Position numbers and translations under genes: made by a program. Source: Edolisoma coerulescens (lineage: Eukaryota; Chordata; Aves; Passeriformes; Campephagidae). Taken from it: DNA of 64,000 nt. The notes below the pieces were generated by a model, which was not told where the DNA came from, ran no database searches, and worked only from the letters and a program-made list of their open reading frames with translations. Positions 50,034-60,607 of this stretch are shown in pieces (position 1 is the stretch's first letter; each line of letters opens with the position of its first letter). The stretch covers positions 1,984,652 to 2,048,651 of the forward strand of contig VWZW01004026.1 of the NCBI GenBank assembly GCA_013397115.1, given 5' to 3'.

Positions 50034-50438
50034 CCTTATGAGGAGCAGCTGAGGAGTTGTTTAGCTTGCAGAAAAGGAGGCTCAGGAGAGACCTTATTGC
50101 TCTCTACAACTACCTGAAAGGAGGTTGTAGTGAGGTGGGAGGGGAGGTCTCTTCCCTCAAGTAACTAGTGACGTGTCAAGAGGAAATGGCCTCAACTTAT
50201 ACCAGGGGAGGTTTAGATTTGGTATTAGGAAAAAATTCTTCATGGAAAGGCCGTCAAATATTGAAACAGGCTGCCTTGGGAAGTGGTAGAGTCACCATCC
50301 CTGAAGTTAGTAAAAAGATGTGTGTAGATGTGGCACTTTGGGACACAGTTTAATAGTGCACTTGACAGTGTTGGGTTAATGGTATTCTTCGATCTTAGTG
50401 GTTTTTTTCAATCTAAATGATTCGTGATTTATATGATC
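50034..50438 (+). mobile_element. 5'-truncated CR1 LINE 3' end
   Basis: This is the last about 400 bp of a CR1. It begins in the ORF2 end with ATGAGGAGCAGCTGAGG and TTTAGCTTGCAGAAAAGGAG. It continues with CTCTCTACAACTACCTGAAA, GGAGGTTGTAGTGAGGTGGG, GAGGAAATGGCCTCAA and CAGGGGAGGTTTAGATTTGG. It ends with GAGTCACCATCCCTGAAG, then TTCAATCTAAATGATTCGTG in place of the usual terminal repeat. It is closely related to the copy at 18732 but is truncated further downstream. Frameshifts and stops make it non-coding. Confidence 0.93.
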
Positions 50439-53295
50439 CTGAGGGATCTGCATTTCAATCCAGACATACAGTATTTTTCCTTTTTCTAAAAACCAGTCTG
50501 ATTACACAGATTCAAATCTACATTGACAGTTGGCTCTAACTAATCCACTCAGTCAAATAAAGTCCAGGTGACCACAGCTTATCTCAGGTGTTATAAATAA
50601 CTTTTTCTCATTGACCGCCTGATCTCAGTGATAAAATTCCAACATCAAGCAACTATTTCACTGGCCTTTTCTCCCCTTGTTACTTTTTACAACATTCTGC
50701 ATAATGGATGCTATATCTCTTATCAGCAAAAATGGCAAAAAGAATTAATTCTGCTTGCAGACAGGAATTAAGAATTTGCTGTTTTTCTGTGTCCCATTTT
50801 CTGGGATGATAGTATTTTTTGAAACAGCAGACACTTTTTTTTTCCTCTTCATAAGATGTTCATGCACTATACACAATAGGGTTAGCAAAGGTAATCCATG
50901 CAGTCTCAAAACCATTCTAAGGCAGGAAAAATATATATATTTTTAGTTAAGTATGATATATATGTATATGTTTCCAAAGGTACAGGTAAATATGTACATA
51001 TTTGCTTTTCCAAATATATGTGAATACATCAGATTCTGGATCGGTATTTTCATGGTGATCTTTCTTTATACTTTATTTATACCTTTTCTGAAGATGTGAG
51101 AAACTAAACACTGGCATTAAATGATACTTTGTGAATCTGAATATAATCCTTCTTGCAAGGATTTTGAGTTCAATTTACATTATTAGCAATTAAACTATTT
51201 TAGAATTATCTCACTCTAGCTTGGTTTTTTTTTTAATGTAGGATGCTTGACTCTATATTTAGTATGCAGAAAATAGAATGCTTTTTGATTATTCTGGTAA
51301 GAATGGAGTTCTTAGCATTGCAGTCTAAAGAAGGTGCCTTAATGGGGCATTTAGTGCCCTTGGTGGTGGACATTTTAAATTTTCCTTAATTTTTCACTTT
51401 ATGAAGAGGTTCTAGTATGCAAAGTGTGTTATTTAAACAAAAATTTGATAGCGCCTGAGTTGTGACTTTGATTTTTATTCATGAACCAGTTGCTAATCTA
51501 TTAGCATCCCTGGTACATTTAGAATGGACCAGCTTTGAAGACCGTTGGAGGGAATTCCTGGCACAAAAGAACCATGTTTTCCATCAGAGGGTATAATGTA
51601 GAAAGCGAGTCTTTGTAGGAGGCTTTCATTCTGTAGAGTGAAACGGAGAATAAAAGCCCCCACTTTTATAAAATTTCTAGAGATGTTGAGATGTAATTTA
51701 AATACACTCCACATTCTCTACCCTGCTCTTTAAACATTTTAGAGCATAAAGGGACTAAACATTTGAATTTTTTATGGAGATTTCTCATCTTGTTCTTAGT
51801 TATTCCACTAAACCTTTCTCTACATTTTTTTTTACATCGATATAATTACATAAATAGAATTCAAAGCCTGACATTGCATGCTTCCAGTGTGGATTAAAAA
51901 TTAATAATTGTATCTTTATTTTTGCATGAAAATCTCAGAACTATAGCAATGTTTTTCTTTCTTTTTGTTTTTCCAAGTGCTCTAAGTACTGCATTAAGCT
52001 GAATAAAAATCAGTGTTTATAATCAGGTCAATGTAACTTGCATTGAGATATGAATTTAAACATCTAGTTAGGAAGCTTCCTTTGAAACTGTTGACCTTTG
52101 ACATCTATTTTATCCATATTTATTTTTCAAAACTTTGAGATCAAGGATAGAATCTGGTCATTTTTCTGACATTCAAAAATTGCTGATGCCTAATAACATT
52201 AGGAGGAAAAATCCCCAGTGCTACTTTTTCACTCTAACTTTGAAGCTGAAGTAGATTGAGAATATTTAGTAATTTTCCATATTTTTTAAATTCAAGCTGT
52301 GGTATCAAAATGAGCTTTCTGTAGTTTCTGAGCTTCTAGGATTAAAGAGGAATTATTTTATTTTCATGAAGATGAGTTTTATACTTTTAGAGACTGATGT
52401 GTTATTATGCATCATCATTAAATCATGATGGGTTCCATAATCATGTTAGCTGATATGTTTGAGATGTATATATCTTGTCTACAGTGCCAGAATACAGTTT
52501 ATGTGACACCAGTGTTTGAACTGATGTTATTAGTTATAATTAAATTATCTCATGTGTTTGTGCTCTCTGTGGTAAGAAACACCCATTCTTTTTTCCTCTG
52601 CTGTTTTCTGAACTAACCAATAAATACGAATTCTCAACAAGTCTTCTTATATTACGACAGAGTAAATATTTCACACTTTGCTTAAAGAAAACATCACCAA
52701 ATCCTGGCATGTTGTATGTTCCTCATGGACTTTTTCTGGAGCCTGTGGATGAGCTGGGAGTTGAGTTAGACTGAACAATAAACCTGAACACATTGATTCT
52801 TAGCCCATTAACTATCTAGCCCTTTCTTCCTGTGCAAACTCAAACACTGTACCAGAAAAGGTGGGGAAAACAGCTTATGTCAATTGTTCCTTGTAAAGAT
52901 TGTTATCTTTTCCCCTTGGCTGTCTTTGATAAGTAGTATCTTCTTATATTAAAAATATTGGCATTTTATCCCAAATAAATAGATAAACCCACATTTTTTT
53001 GTCTAAAATTTTGCTATATAGATCATGAAAACCTTGAACCAAAAAACTGGGTGTATAAAACTACATAGCATCTGGACATGTGATTGTTGCTTGAGATTGG
53101 GATATTTTTACTGAGCAGGCAATTGAAAAGGCTGTTTTTTCATGTAAATAGGTGGGAATGGGTTGAGGAAACCAGTTTAAGGACACTAGGGGTGTGTGGA
53201 TGTGCATTTTTCTAGGCAGGGAGTGGGTTTATTGAGGTAATACAAAGAACGAAGAAGTGCTTTCCTTTGCTTTAGCTATATAGGGTCATCACGCT
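50439..53295. other. Unique AT-rich non-coding DNA
   Basis: No gene or confident mobile element recognised. TA-rich microsatellite-like runs lie near 50930-51000. Confidence 0.55.
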
Positions 53296-53823
53296 CTAGT
53301 AGCCACGTTGGAGTGCTGTGTCCTGTTCTGGGCTCAGCAAGAGAGACAAGGAGTCCTTAAGTGGATCCAGCAGAGGGTGACAAAAATGATTAAGGCACTG
53401 GAACATCTCTCTTGGGAAGAAAGGCTGAGAGAGTTGGGCCTGGTCAGCTTTGAGAAGAGATGACTGAGAGGGGACCACATAAGTGTCTGTAAGTATCTGA
53501 AGGGAGGGTGTCAAGAGGATCGATCCAGGGTCTTCTCAGTGGTGCCAAGCAACGAGACAAGAGACAATGGACAGAAGCTGATGCACCGGAAGTTACACTT
53601 AAATATGAGGAAAAACTTCTTGACTGTATGGGTGAATGTGCACTGGAACAGGCTGCCGAGAGAGGTTGTGAAGTCTCCCCCACGGGAGATATTCAAGAAC
53701 CGTCTGAATGCAATCCTGTGCCACGTGCTCTGGGATGACCCTGCTTCAGTGGGGAGGCTGGACCAGATGACCCACTGTGCTCCCTTCCAACCTGACCCAT
53801 TCTATGATTATGTGGTTCTGTGA
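53296..53823 (+). mobile_element. 5'-truncated CR1 LINE 3' end (different subfamily)
   Basis: This is about 530 bp of a CR1 from a subfamily different from the copies at 18732 and 50034. It has GTGCTGTGTCCTGTTCTGGG, AGTGGATCCAGCAGAGGGTG, GAAAGGCTGAGAGAG and AACTTCTTGACTGTATGGGT. It continues with TGGAACAGGCTGCCGAGAGA, GGGATGACCCTGC, TGGACCAGATGACC, and a CCTTCCAACCTGACCCATTC end. The tail is TATGATTATGTGGTTCTGTG. Overlapping open frames of 61-94 codons on both strands are fragments of the old ORF2 and its antisense. It is not functional. Confidence 0.93.
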
Positions 53824-55263
53824 AATGTTATAACAATTTGAGGATACCTTGAGTTGGTCCATTAAGATACAGTGAGAGGATTTTAAACTGCCATAATCAA
53901 CACTCTCATGAAGTGTGATAAGTCACTTATGGATGACAATTTTTTTCTTCTTTTAATGGCTGAGAATGCTGTATGTCAGCCATAACACTACTTAAAGTCA
54001 CTGTCATACACACAGAGGCTATATCTTCAGCGTGATTTGCAGAAGAAGAGGAAATGGCTGCTGTCAGCTTCAGAACAGATGAGGAACGAAATCTGTCACG
54101 AACCTAGAGAACTTAATATATCACTAAAGACAGTTAATTTAGCAGCCATGACCCATGTAGGCAACAGAATTAATAGCAAGTCTGTTCAGCAATGATGTTC
54201 TCCCTGCTGTGCCATTGGGAGTGCAAGTCAATATTCTTATTTCAGCAGTGCTTTCTGTACAGCCTGTTCAGGCTCTGCTTCCCCATCACATGCATCTCCC
54301 TTGGTGTCATGGTAGCCAGCCATCATGTTTCTAAACTGATTATGTGTTTATTTTGATTAAGGAGTATTCTTACTCTGAGATGTGAATCGACTGAAATGAA
54401 TTGTGGGATTAAAACATGAAACAGACCTGGGATTGATTAAAAATCCTTTTATTGTTGAACTCTTGTATTCCATTTAGAAAGTACTAGTCCTGTCGTCCCA
54501 TGTCCTTTTATGTGAAGTAAAATTAAGAAAACAGTTGGGACAGGGTTTTTTTCACAGATATATGGTGACTGTGTAATGGTAAGGCTGCTCTTGCAATGTT
54601 TCTAGGTTTATTTTCCCGACTCTTCTTGAGGTACTTTTTTTCTGTTAAGAGATCTCTTTGCAATACTGCTGAAATGAACTTCCCAAATATACAGCTGGAT
54701 GAAACAACAGGACAAACAAATATAATACGAAAACCCAGCAGGTTTCTATTCAGACTATCTTAAATAGCAGTTTTCTTTGAAGAGAGTGAAATTGTCAAAT
54801 CCTGAAAGTAGTTTTATCTGTGTTGACCGATACAGAATCACTTTCACATATTTAAAATTCTGGAAATACTAATAGGGTTTTAAACGACCGAGCAAATAAC
54901 AATATTTCTAAAGTATTTTCTATTGCAGATGTAGTTTTATTGTATTTGAAAATAATGTCATTTTAAAAATTGTCAGGAATTTTTGTAATTTAGAGTAGAA
55001 TTTTTAGCTTATGTTCCAAATCACTAAAATTTGCTAGTTTGAACACAGTAACTATAGCAAAACTTTTTGAAATACAGAAATAATGCTTTGCCTTACTGTA
55101 TGCAAGAAAAAATCCAACTCTAACTTGCATATTAAGTAGAATCAAGGTAATTAAATGTCTTTTAATGCATATCTTTAGTTGCTTAAGTGCAAATATGCAT
55201 TTAATCAGTCTTATCTCAGAACTGGAGTCATATATTGCTTTAAATTTGGCATCTTTCTTATCA
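53824..55263. other. Unique AT-rich non-coding DNA
   Basis: No gene or confident repeat recognised. Confidence 0.5.
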
Positions 55264-55278
55264 TCTTTCTCTTTCTTT

Positions 55279-55373
<95 letters not shown>

Positions 55374-55448
55374 CTTTCTCTCCTTCTCTCTTTGTCCTCC
55401 TTCTCCTTCTCCTTCTCCTTCTCTCTCTTTTTCTCTCTTCCTTTCTTC
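55264..55448. repeat. (TTTC)n microsatellite in a long polypyrimidine tract
   Basis: The plus strand is pure C/T from 55264 to 55393. After a single G at 55394 it is pure C/T again to 55448. The core at about 55277-55372 is a perfect TTTC tetranucleotide array of about 24 units. It is followed by CTCCTT-type hexamers and CTCTCTTT words. The open frames of 150, 96 and 79 codons here (serine/phenylalanine/leucine or lysine/arginine/glutamate repeats) are artefacts of the array. Confidence 0.98.
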
Positions 55449-56574
55449 ACTTTTACCTTGGTTGAATAAAATCAGTCAGTTTTGCTTTTTGTTTAAACTT
55501 CCAAGTTGGGTGTTAGTCCTGCAGTTTTACACAGCTTCCCTGAGAGCTCAGTCCACCAACTGGAGCTCCATAGGCCATGTGGGTACCCCCCATAAGCACA
55601 ACTATATTTTTGAATGAGCGTAGTTTCAGGCTTGAAAAAAAGCCAAGTTAGATATGTAGGGAGGAGGTTAGATGAGCTGGTATAACTGACACATGATAAA
55701 CAACAAATACTAAGTGAGATTTCAGGCATAAAAACCCTCTGTAGAGATAAAGATCTGAAATGGAAACAACAGAAACTAAGTCTAAGATGAGAACAAGTGG
55801 TTGTTGTTTGGCTAGGAATATGTCAGTAAGATCATCGAAAGAGAAAAAGGAGACTTTGGACGCCTGTGGACTAGCAGAAGTATTATGAAGGAGAAAATAG
55901 CTGATATGGTGTATTCCCTCTAAAGGAATGTTGAAGTTTTATTCATAGCCTGTGAAACATGGAGAGATTCACTAAGGATGGAGGAAGGAAGGGTGAGAAG
56001 AGAGAAATATTGTAAAGTATTAAAGAAATGTCTGTGGAGATTTCTGAGCACCAGGATTGGTGGTAAAACAGGGAGGGATACTTCTGTGGAAAATGTTCTC
56101 CCGCTGGTAGCTGTTGTTCTAGGTTTGCTGGTGTGTGGGTATTTTCATCATGATTTCCATCCTCCAATACAGGTTGTGACTTCCCCGAGGGCTCAGACAA
56201 TGCTGAAGATGGCAGCAGGTAAGGGCAGCAACACTGGCTGTGTGGGACTGTTCAAATCATTTGAGTTCCCTCTGAGTATTTAGGATTTAGGGGTTTAAAG
56301 AAGCCCTTTATCCTTTAGTAACTAAGAAGTTAGGAAAGGATTTCAAAGATTATACTTTCCAATGCAGGCATATGAATTTTCTGCAATTCCTTGGTGAATT
56401 TGGGCCACAGTAATCTTTCCTTTGTTCTTCTTGTCTTTGAAACTCAATGTATGCATCTCTCAAACATACAAGATCAGCATGAAAACTATGTGCAAAAAGA
56501 GCATTTAATTCCAGCTAAGCTTTCAATATTCAAAAAGGGTTTTTTTGGGGAAGTATGACCTAGTAATCTCTCAG
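55449..56574. other. Unique non-coding DNA
   Basis: No gene recognised. A 101-codon open frame at 55978-56283 has a short hydrophobic segment (PLVAVVLGLLVCG) but no family similarity that I recognise, and overlapping antisense frames of similar length exist. Confidence 0.45.
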
Positions 56575-56685
56575 GCACACGGTGTGATTCTTGAGGCGTC
56601 CTGTGCCGGGCCAGGAGTTGGACTCAAGGATCCTGATGGGTGCCTTCTAAATCAACATATTATGTGATTCTACAAACATAAAGAA
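56575..56685 (+). mobile_element. CR1 3' tail fragment
   Basis: This shows the end of a CR1-type 3' region: GTGATTCTTGAGGCGTCCTG, GCCAGGAGTTGGACTCAAGG, ATCCTGATGGGTGCCTTCTA and a terminal TATGTGATTCTACAA. The GAGTTGGACT...GATCC segment is shared with the tail of the SINE at 5971-6107. That means this subfamily, or a close relative, supplied the SINE tail. The fragment is about 110 bp long, and no tRNA head was seen upstream. Confidence 0.75.
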
Positions 56686-57642
56686 ATACATCTTGCCGTG
56701 GCCACATACTGATAGGAAAGAAAACATCAGAGGAAAACATCCTATGTTAGGTCATCATCATACTTCTAAACTAATGTAATTCTGTTATTTTGACCCTTGT
56801 ATACCACCACCTCTTCTGTTCTTTGCTCTTCAGTACAGCTGTTTACATAAATACTTCAGTGCAGAATTGGCTGTTTTCTGTATTGCATTTTGCGCTTTAT
56901 GGAATAGTTTGTTCTTGAACTTCCAAGTCTTGCTTTCATGTTCTTATAAACCTTGAACAACATTTATTTTATTAGATATGCATCCCCCTCTCCTATGTAC
57001 TTTGGAATTTTAAAGCTTTCACATCCTTGAGAAACGAGAAACATCTCTTTTATTTTACCTCTATAACTTTTTTCTTTCCCTCTTCTTAATTTAATTTTTC
57101 TCTCTCTTTCCATACTTGGATTTTTCTAGCTTTTGCCATGTTCCACTCAAACTGTTTTTGTTTTTTTGATCTGTTTACTCACCTAACATTTTTTTTTTCT
57201 CCAATGTTTTGTGCTTCCTCCCTTTTCTGAATACTTCTTTCAAAATTCAGAATCAACATCTTGTCACAGTACATGTTCATGATAAAAGAAAGGTATGTTC
57301 CTAATTGCTACTAGAGTGAAATGACTGAGAAGAAAATATAACAAAATTTCTAGCTAAAATAAAAGAAATAATTTTGAGAATGTGAAGAAAAACCACATTT
57401 TTTCATTCCAAGAAGCCATCTTACCTACCAGTGTTTAGACAAGAAAGGCTTAGAAGGGTTTGCAATAAGGAGTAAAATAAGATTTGAGAATTATACCTTT
57501 GTTGAGAAAGTGCACATTATGATTGGGATGATAAGGAAGGAAAAGGAAGAATTCTCTTTGATACAAAAAGCAGAAGGAAGAATTATTTTGAAACTTAGAA
57601 AGAGAACATTATATTTTCCAGGCTTACTAGAGACTTAAATAA
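56686..57642. other. Unique AT-rich non-coding DNA
   Basis: No gene or repeat recognised. The sequence is rich in TTTTC and CTCTT words around 57040-57240. Confidence 0.5.
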
Positions 57643-57960
57643 CCATAGAATCATAAGATCATAGAATGGCTTGGGTTGGAAGGGATCTTAAAGATCACCT
57701 AGTTTTAAGGCCTCCGGCATGGGCAACGACACCTTCCACTAGATCAGGTTTTTTTATGCCCCATGAAGCCTGGCCTTGAACACTTTGAGGGACAGGGCAC
57801 CCACAGCTTCTCTATATAACCTGTTCCAGTTCCTCACCACCTTCACAGTCAAAAAATTCTTTCAGATATCTAATTTAAACCTACTCTTTTTCAGTTAGAA
57901 GCCACTCCCCCTTGTCCTGTCACTCATGCCGTGGTAAAATGTTTCTCTGCGTAACCTTTC
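57643..57960 (-). mobile_element. CR1 LINE 3' end, minus strand
   Basis: Reading along the plus strand, this begins with CATAGAATCATAAGATCATA (the reverse-complemented terminal repeat). It continues with GGCTTGGGTTGGAAGGGATC, TTAAAGATCACCTAGTT, GGGCAACGACACCTTCCACT, AGATCAGG and CTGGCCTTGAACACTTTGAG. It ends with CCTGTTCCAGTTCCTCACCA, CAATTCTTT-like words, and ACTCCCCCTTGTCCTGTCAC. This is a typical bird CR1 3' end of about 315 bp. The 5' part is truncated near 57960. Confidence 0.95.
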
Positions 57961-58378
57961 AGTCCATATTGGTTGCTTTTTATTTTCAAATTTCAAGTGA
58001 TATCTAGGCAGTATTTTTTCTTCTGAAAATTTATTACTCTAAATAGTCAATGTACTACAGTGAATGAAGGTGTAGGTGAGTTTTCAACAAACTTGTACAG
58101 ACAGAAATACCATAGTTAATATTCTCAAAGGCTTCTGGAATAATTTAGATTATTTAGGTTAGATTATTTCCCAGATGTATCAGCTATGTTGGGTTCTCCT
58201 CTAAAGTTCTTTCTTCTGTATCATCCCATTTTTTTAGCCTCTGTCTAACTTTGACCATAGGATCTCACTTACAACTGTTAGAGTCTAGGTAATCAATAAA
58301 CTTGACTACTTTCCTTAAAGAGTATATACTACATCGCTGGTTTGTGAAAGAACTGGTTGGTGAAATGTAGCTGTTTGA
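57961..58378. other. Unique AT-rich non-coding DNA between two CR1 ends
   Basis: Nothing recognised. Confidence 0.45.
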
Positions 58379-58535
58379 TATCACAGAATCACAGAATGGG
58401 TCAGATTGGAAGGGACCGCACTGGGTCATCTGCTCCAACCTTCCTGCTCAAGCAGGGTAATCCTAGAGCACACAGCACAGGATTGTGTCCAGAAGGTTCT
58501 TGAATATACCCTATCCACACCTGCGTTGCTGTGCA
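58379..58535 (-). mobile_element. CR1 LINE 3' end, minus strand (second subfamily)
   Basis: Reading along the plus strand, it has ATCACAGAATCACAGAATGG, GGTCAGATTGGAAGGGACCG, CTGGGTCATCTGCTCCAACC and TTCCTGCTCAAGCAGGGTAA. These are followed by CCTAGAGCACACAGCACAGG, ATTGTGTCCAGAAGG and TTCTTGAATAT. The CACAGAATCACAGAATGG terminal repeat and the CAAGCAGGG word mark a subfamily different from the copy at 57643 and closer to the one at 53296. It is 5'-truncated after about 155 bp. Confidence 0.93.
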
Positions 58536-58877
58536 AAAATACATGTAATAATTGACTTCCTAGTTTTGTGTCTGTCCTCTACAGCTGAACTCATTTGGTT
58601 TTAAAGTGCCAAGGACAAGTTTATACATTTTCAAAATGTTTGTACGTGTAAGCAAGTAGAGAAAATATAAAGTTCTAGTCCAGCTACAAGAGGGGCAAAA
58701 GTAAGAGGATCTGGAGAGAGATTCATCAACTTTGTAGCACACCACCTGGGATGGTAGTGTCTTTAATCATATGAGCAAATCAGAGCGTTACTCTAGCATC
58801 ATATACCATAGGGGTATTTCTCCCAATTCTAGAGCTGAACACTAAATATTTGTGCTCATAATTTTCATGTTAGAGGA

Positions 58878-58936
58878 TATATATATAAAAATATATATAC
58901 ATATAATATTCTATATATTTATACATATATATATAA
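58878..58936. repeat. (TA)n-rich low-complexity segment
   Basis: Imperfect alternating TA with ATAC and AAAA interruptions over about 60 bp. It could extrude cruciforms, but this is only a composition call. Confidence 0.8.
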
Positions 58937-60582
58937 ACTTACTATTAATATGATGTTAAAGGAATGTATTAATTCATATTGTGTACAATTTTCTCTTATT
59001 CTAATTTTTTTTAAAACCTTGTCCTAAGATCTCAGTGTTGTGAAAGTAAAGTTGCATTTTCTTTTAAAAAAATTTACAATCAAGTTGAAGAAGTAGCAAA
59101 ATATTTACTCTGATTACACACTAAGTCAGTACTACAGCAGGAAACAGGACCAGTTTTTGCTTTAACCGGTTTATGTATCACCTTGGAATGTCCTCAACTT
59201 TCTTAAACTGTATCTTAGTTTAGTTGGACATTATGGCTTCTCTTCCTCTCCTAGCCCTTCAAATTATGTAAGAGGAAGGGCATGAGAAGAATGATAGAAA
59301 ATATGGCCCAGGGGAATATTTGGTAAATTTTGAGCCTTGATGCAGAAAAGTGAACACTATTCCTCTTGCTGTTTTTACAGAAGTTTTTTGGTATGTAACA
59401 ATAAGCTATTGATCGCTGCTGTCTTACTGCTGAACTGTTCCTTTTTAATCCCATTTGGCTCTTACTTTGTATGAAATGTTTGAAATTTCATATAAGCAGC
59501 CCATACTGCAAGCATTTCTATGTAATTCAACAGCAAGACTTCAAGACATGTAATTAATAGTTGTCAGCATATCTGTAGTATAAATGAAAGGGATTGAATT
59601 TTTTATAACCAACTGTACTTACAATGTGTCTATAATTTCCTCAATCCCTTAGCAAATGCTTTTTGAATATGTTTTCTAAGAAGTGTGCATTAAACCAATT
59701 TCATTTTGCTTTCTCTGTGTAAGGGGCAATCTCAAAAAGAAAGAAAGCACCTTAAGGCAGAACATTAGGAAGATATTCAATAGTATTTGTTTATCTATGT
59801 GTCTTTATGATATATAGTAACACAAAGGTTGTCAAAATATTGGGTGAACCTGACCAAAAGAATACAGTTAGAAAAGCAAAATTGTGCTGGAAAAGAGGAA
59901 AAAATGAAGATTTGACAATTGTAGCTGGCATACCTAACAATAATTTTAATGTTTTCCGAGACGGAAGGATAAAGGTCCATCAACATATATTGCTAAATGA
60001 AAGGAGTTTCATTTCCACAACTTTAAAATTTGAGTTTGTTCTGATTGGAAGTGAAAATAAGCAGAAGGTGGGCCCTGGGACTGGCGTGGCCACTCTAAGG
60101 TTTGTGCTTTCTTGGAAGGTAGAGCTCTTGTGGTGACCTGGCTTGCAGTAGAGCAGTTTGAGAGCCCTGGGCTAGTTTTCCCTAAACAGTAAGCTATCCT
60201 CACCTGTGTTACAATAAAAATTAAGTTTCTCAGTACTGAGCCCGGTGACGAGTTAATACAGAGATTCAGGTAACATTAGGTTGTTTCAAGAATGATTCAG
60301 ATTATTAATTTATTATGTAAAGAGATCTAGAATTTAGAAGAATTAGGTTGTTTTTAGACTTGCTTGGTAGACCAGAGATAAAATAGAAGAAAGCTACAAG
60401 AAGAAAATGAAGAGTGAAGAGAAAATATTTGAGAGATGGAGATCCATCTGCTGCTTTTTTCTCCACAAATATAGAATATACAGCCAACTTTACTGTAAGA
60501 CTATTTGTGGAAACCTATCCCACTTTCCTGTAGGGCAAACATTCACAAAAAGAACTTTCTGTGATAACATATTTTATATTGC

Positions 60583-60607
60583 AAATAATAATAATAATAA
60601 TAATAAT
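60583..60607. repeat. (AAT)n microsatellite
   Basis: About eight AAT/ATA units in a row without interruption. Confidence 0.92.

Noticed and set aside
55165..55617. 150-codon open frame with SFFLSFFL repeats
   Set aside because: It is an artefact of the TTTC microsatellite.
55978..56283. 101-codon open frame with a hydrophobic segment, possible small membrane protein
   Set aside because: There is only one short hydrophobic stretch and no recognisable family. Overlapping antisense frames are of similar length.
59807..60136. 109-codon open frame
   Set aside because: No domain or codon bias is visible, and it overlaps antisense frames. It could be reconsidered only with conservation data.
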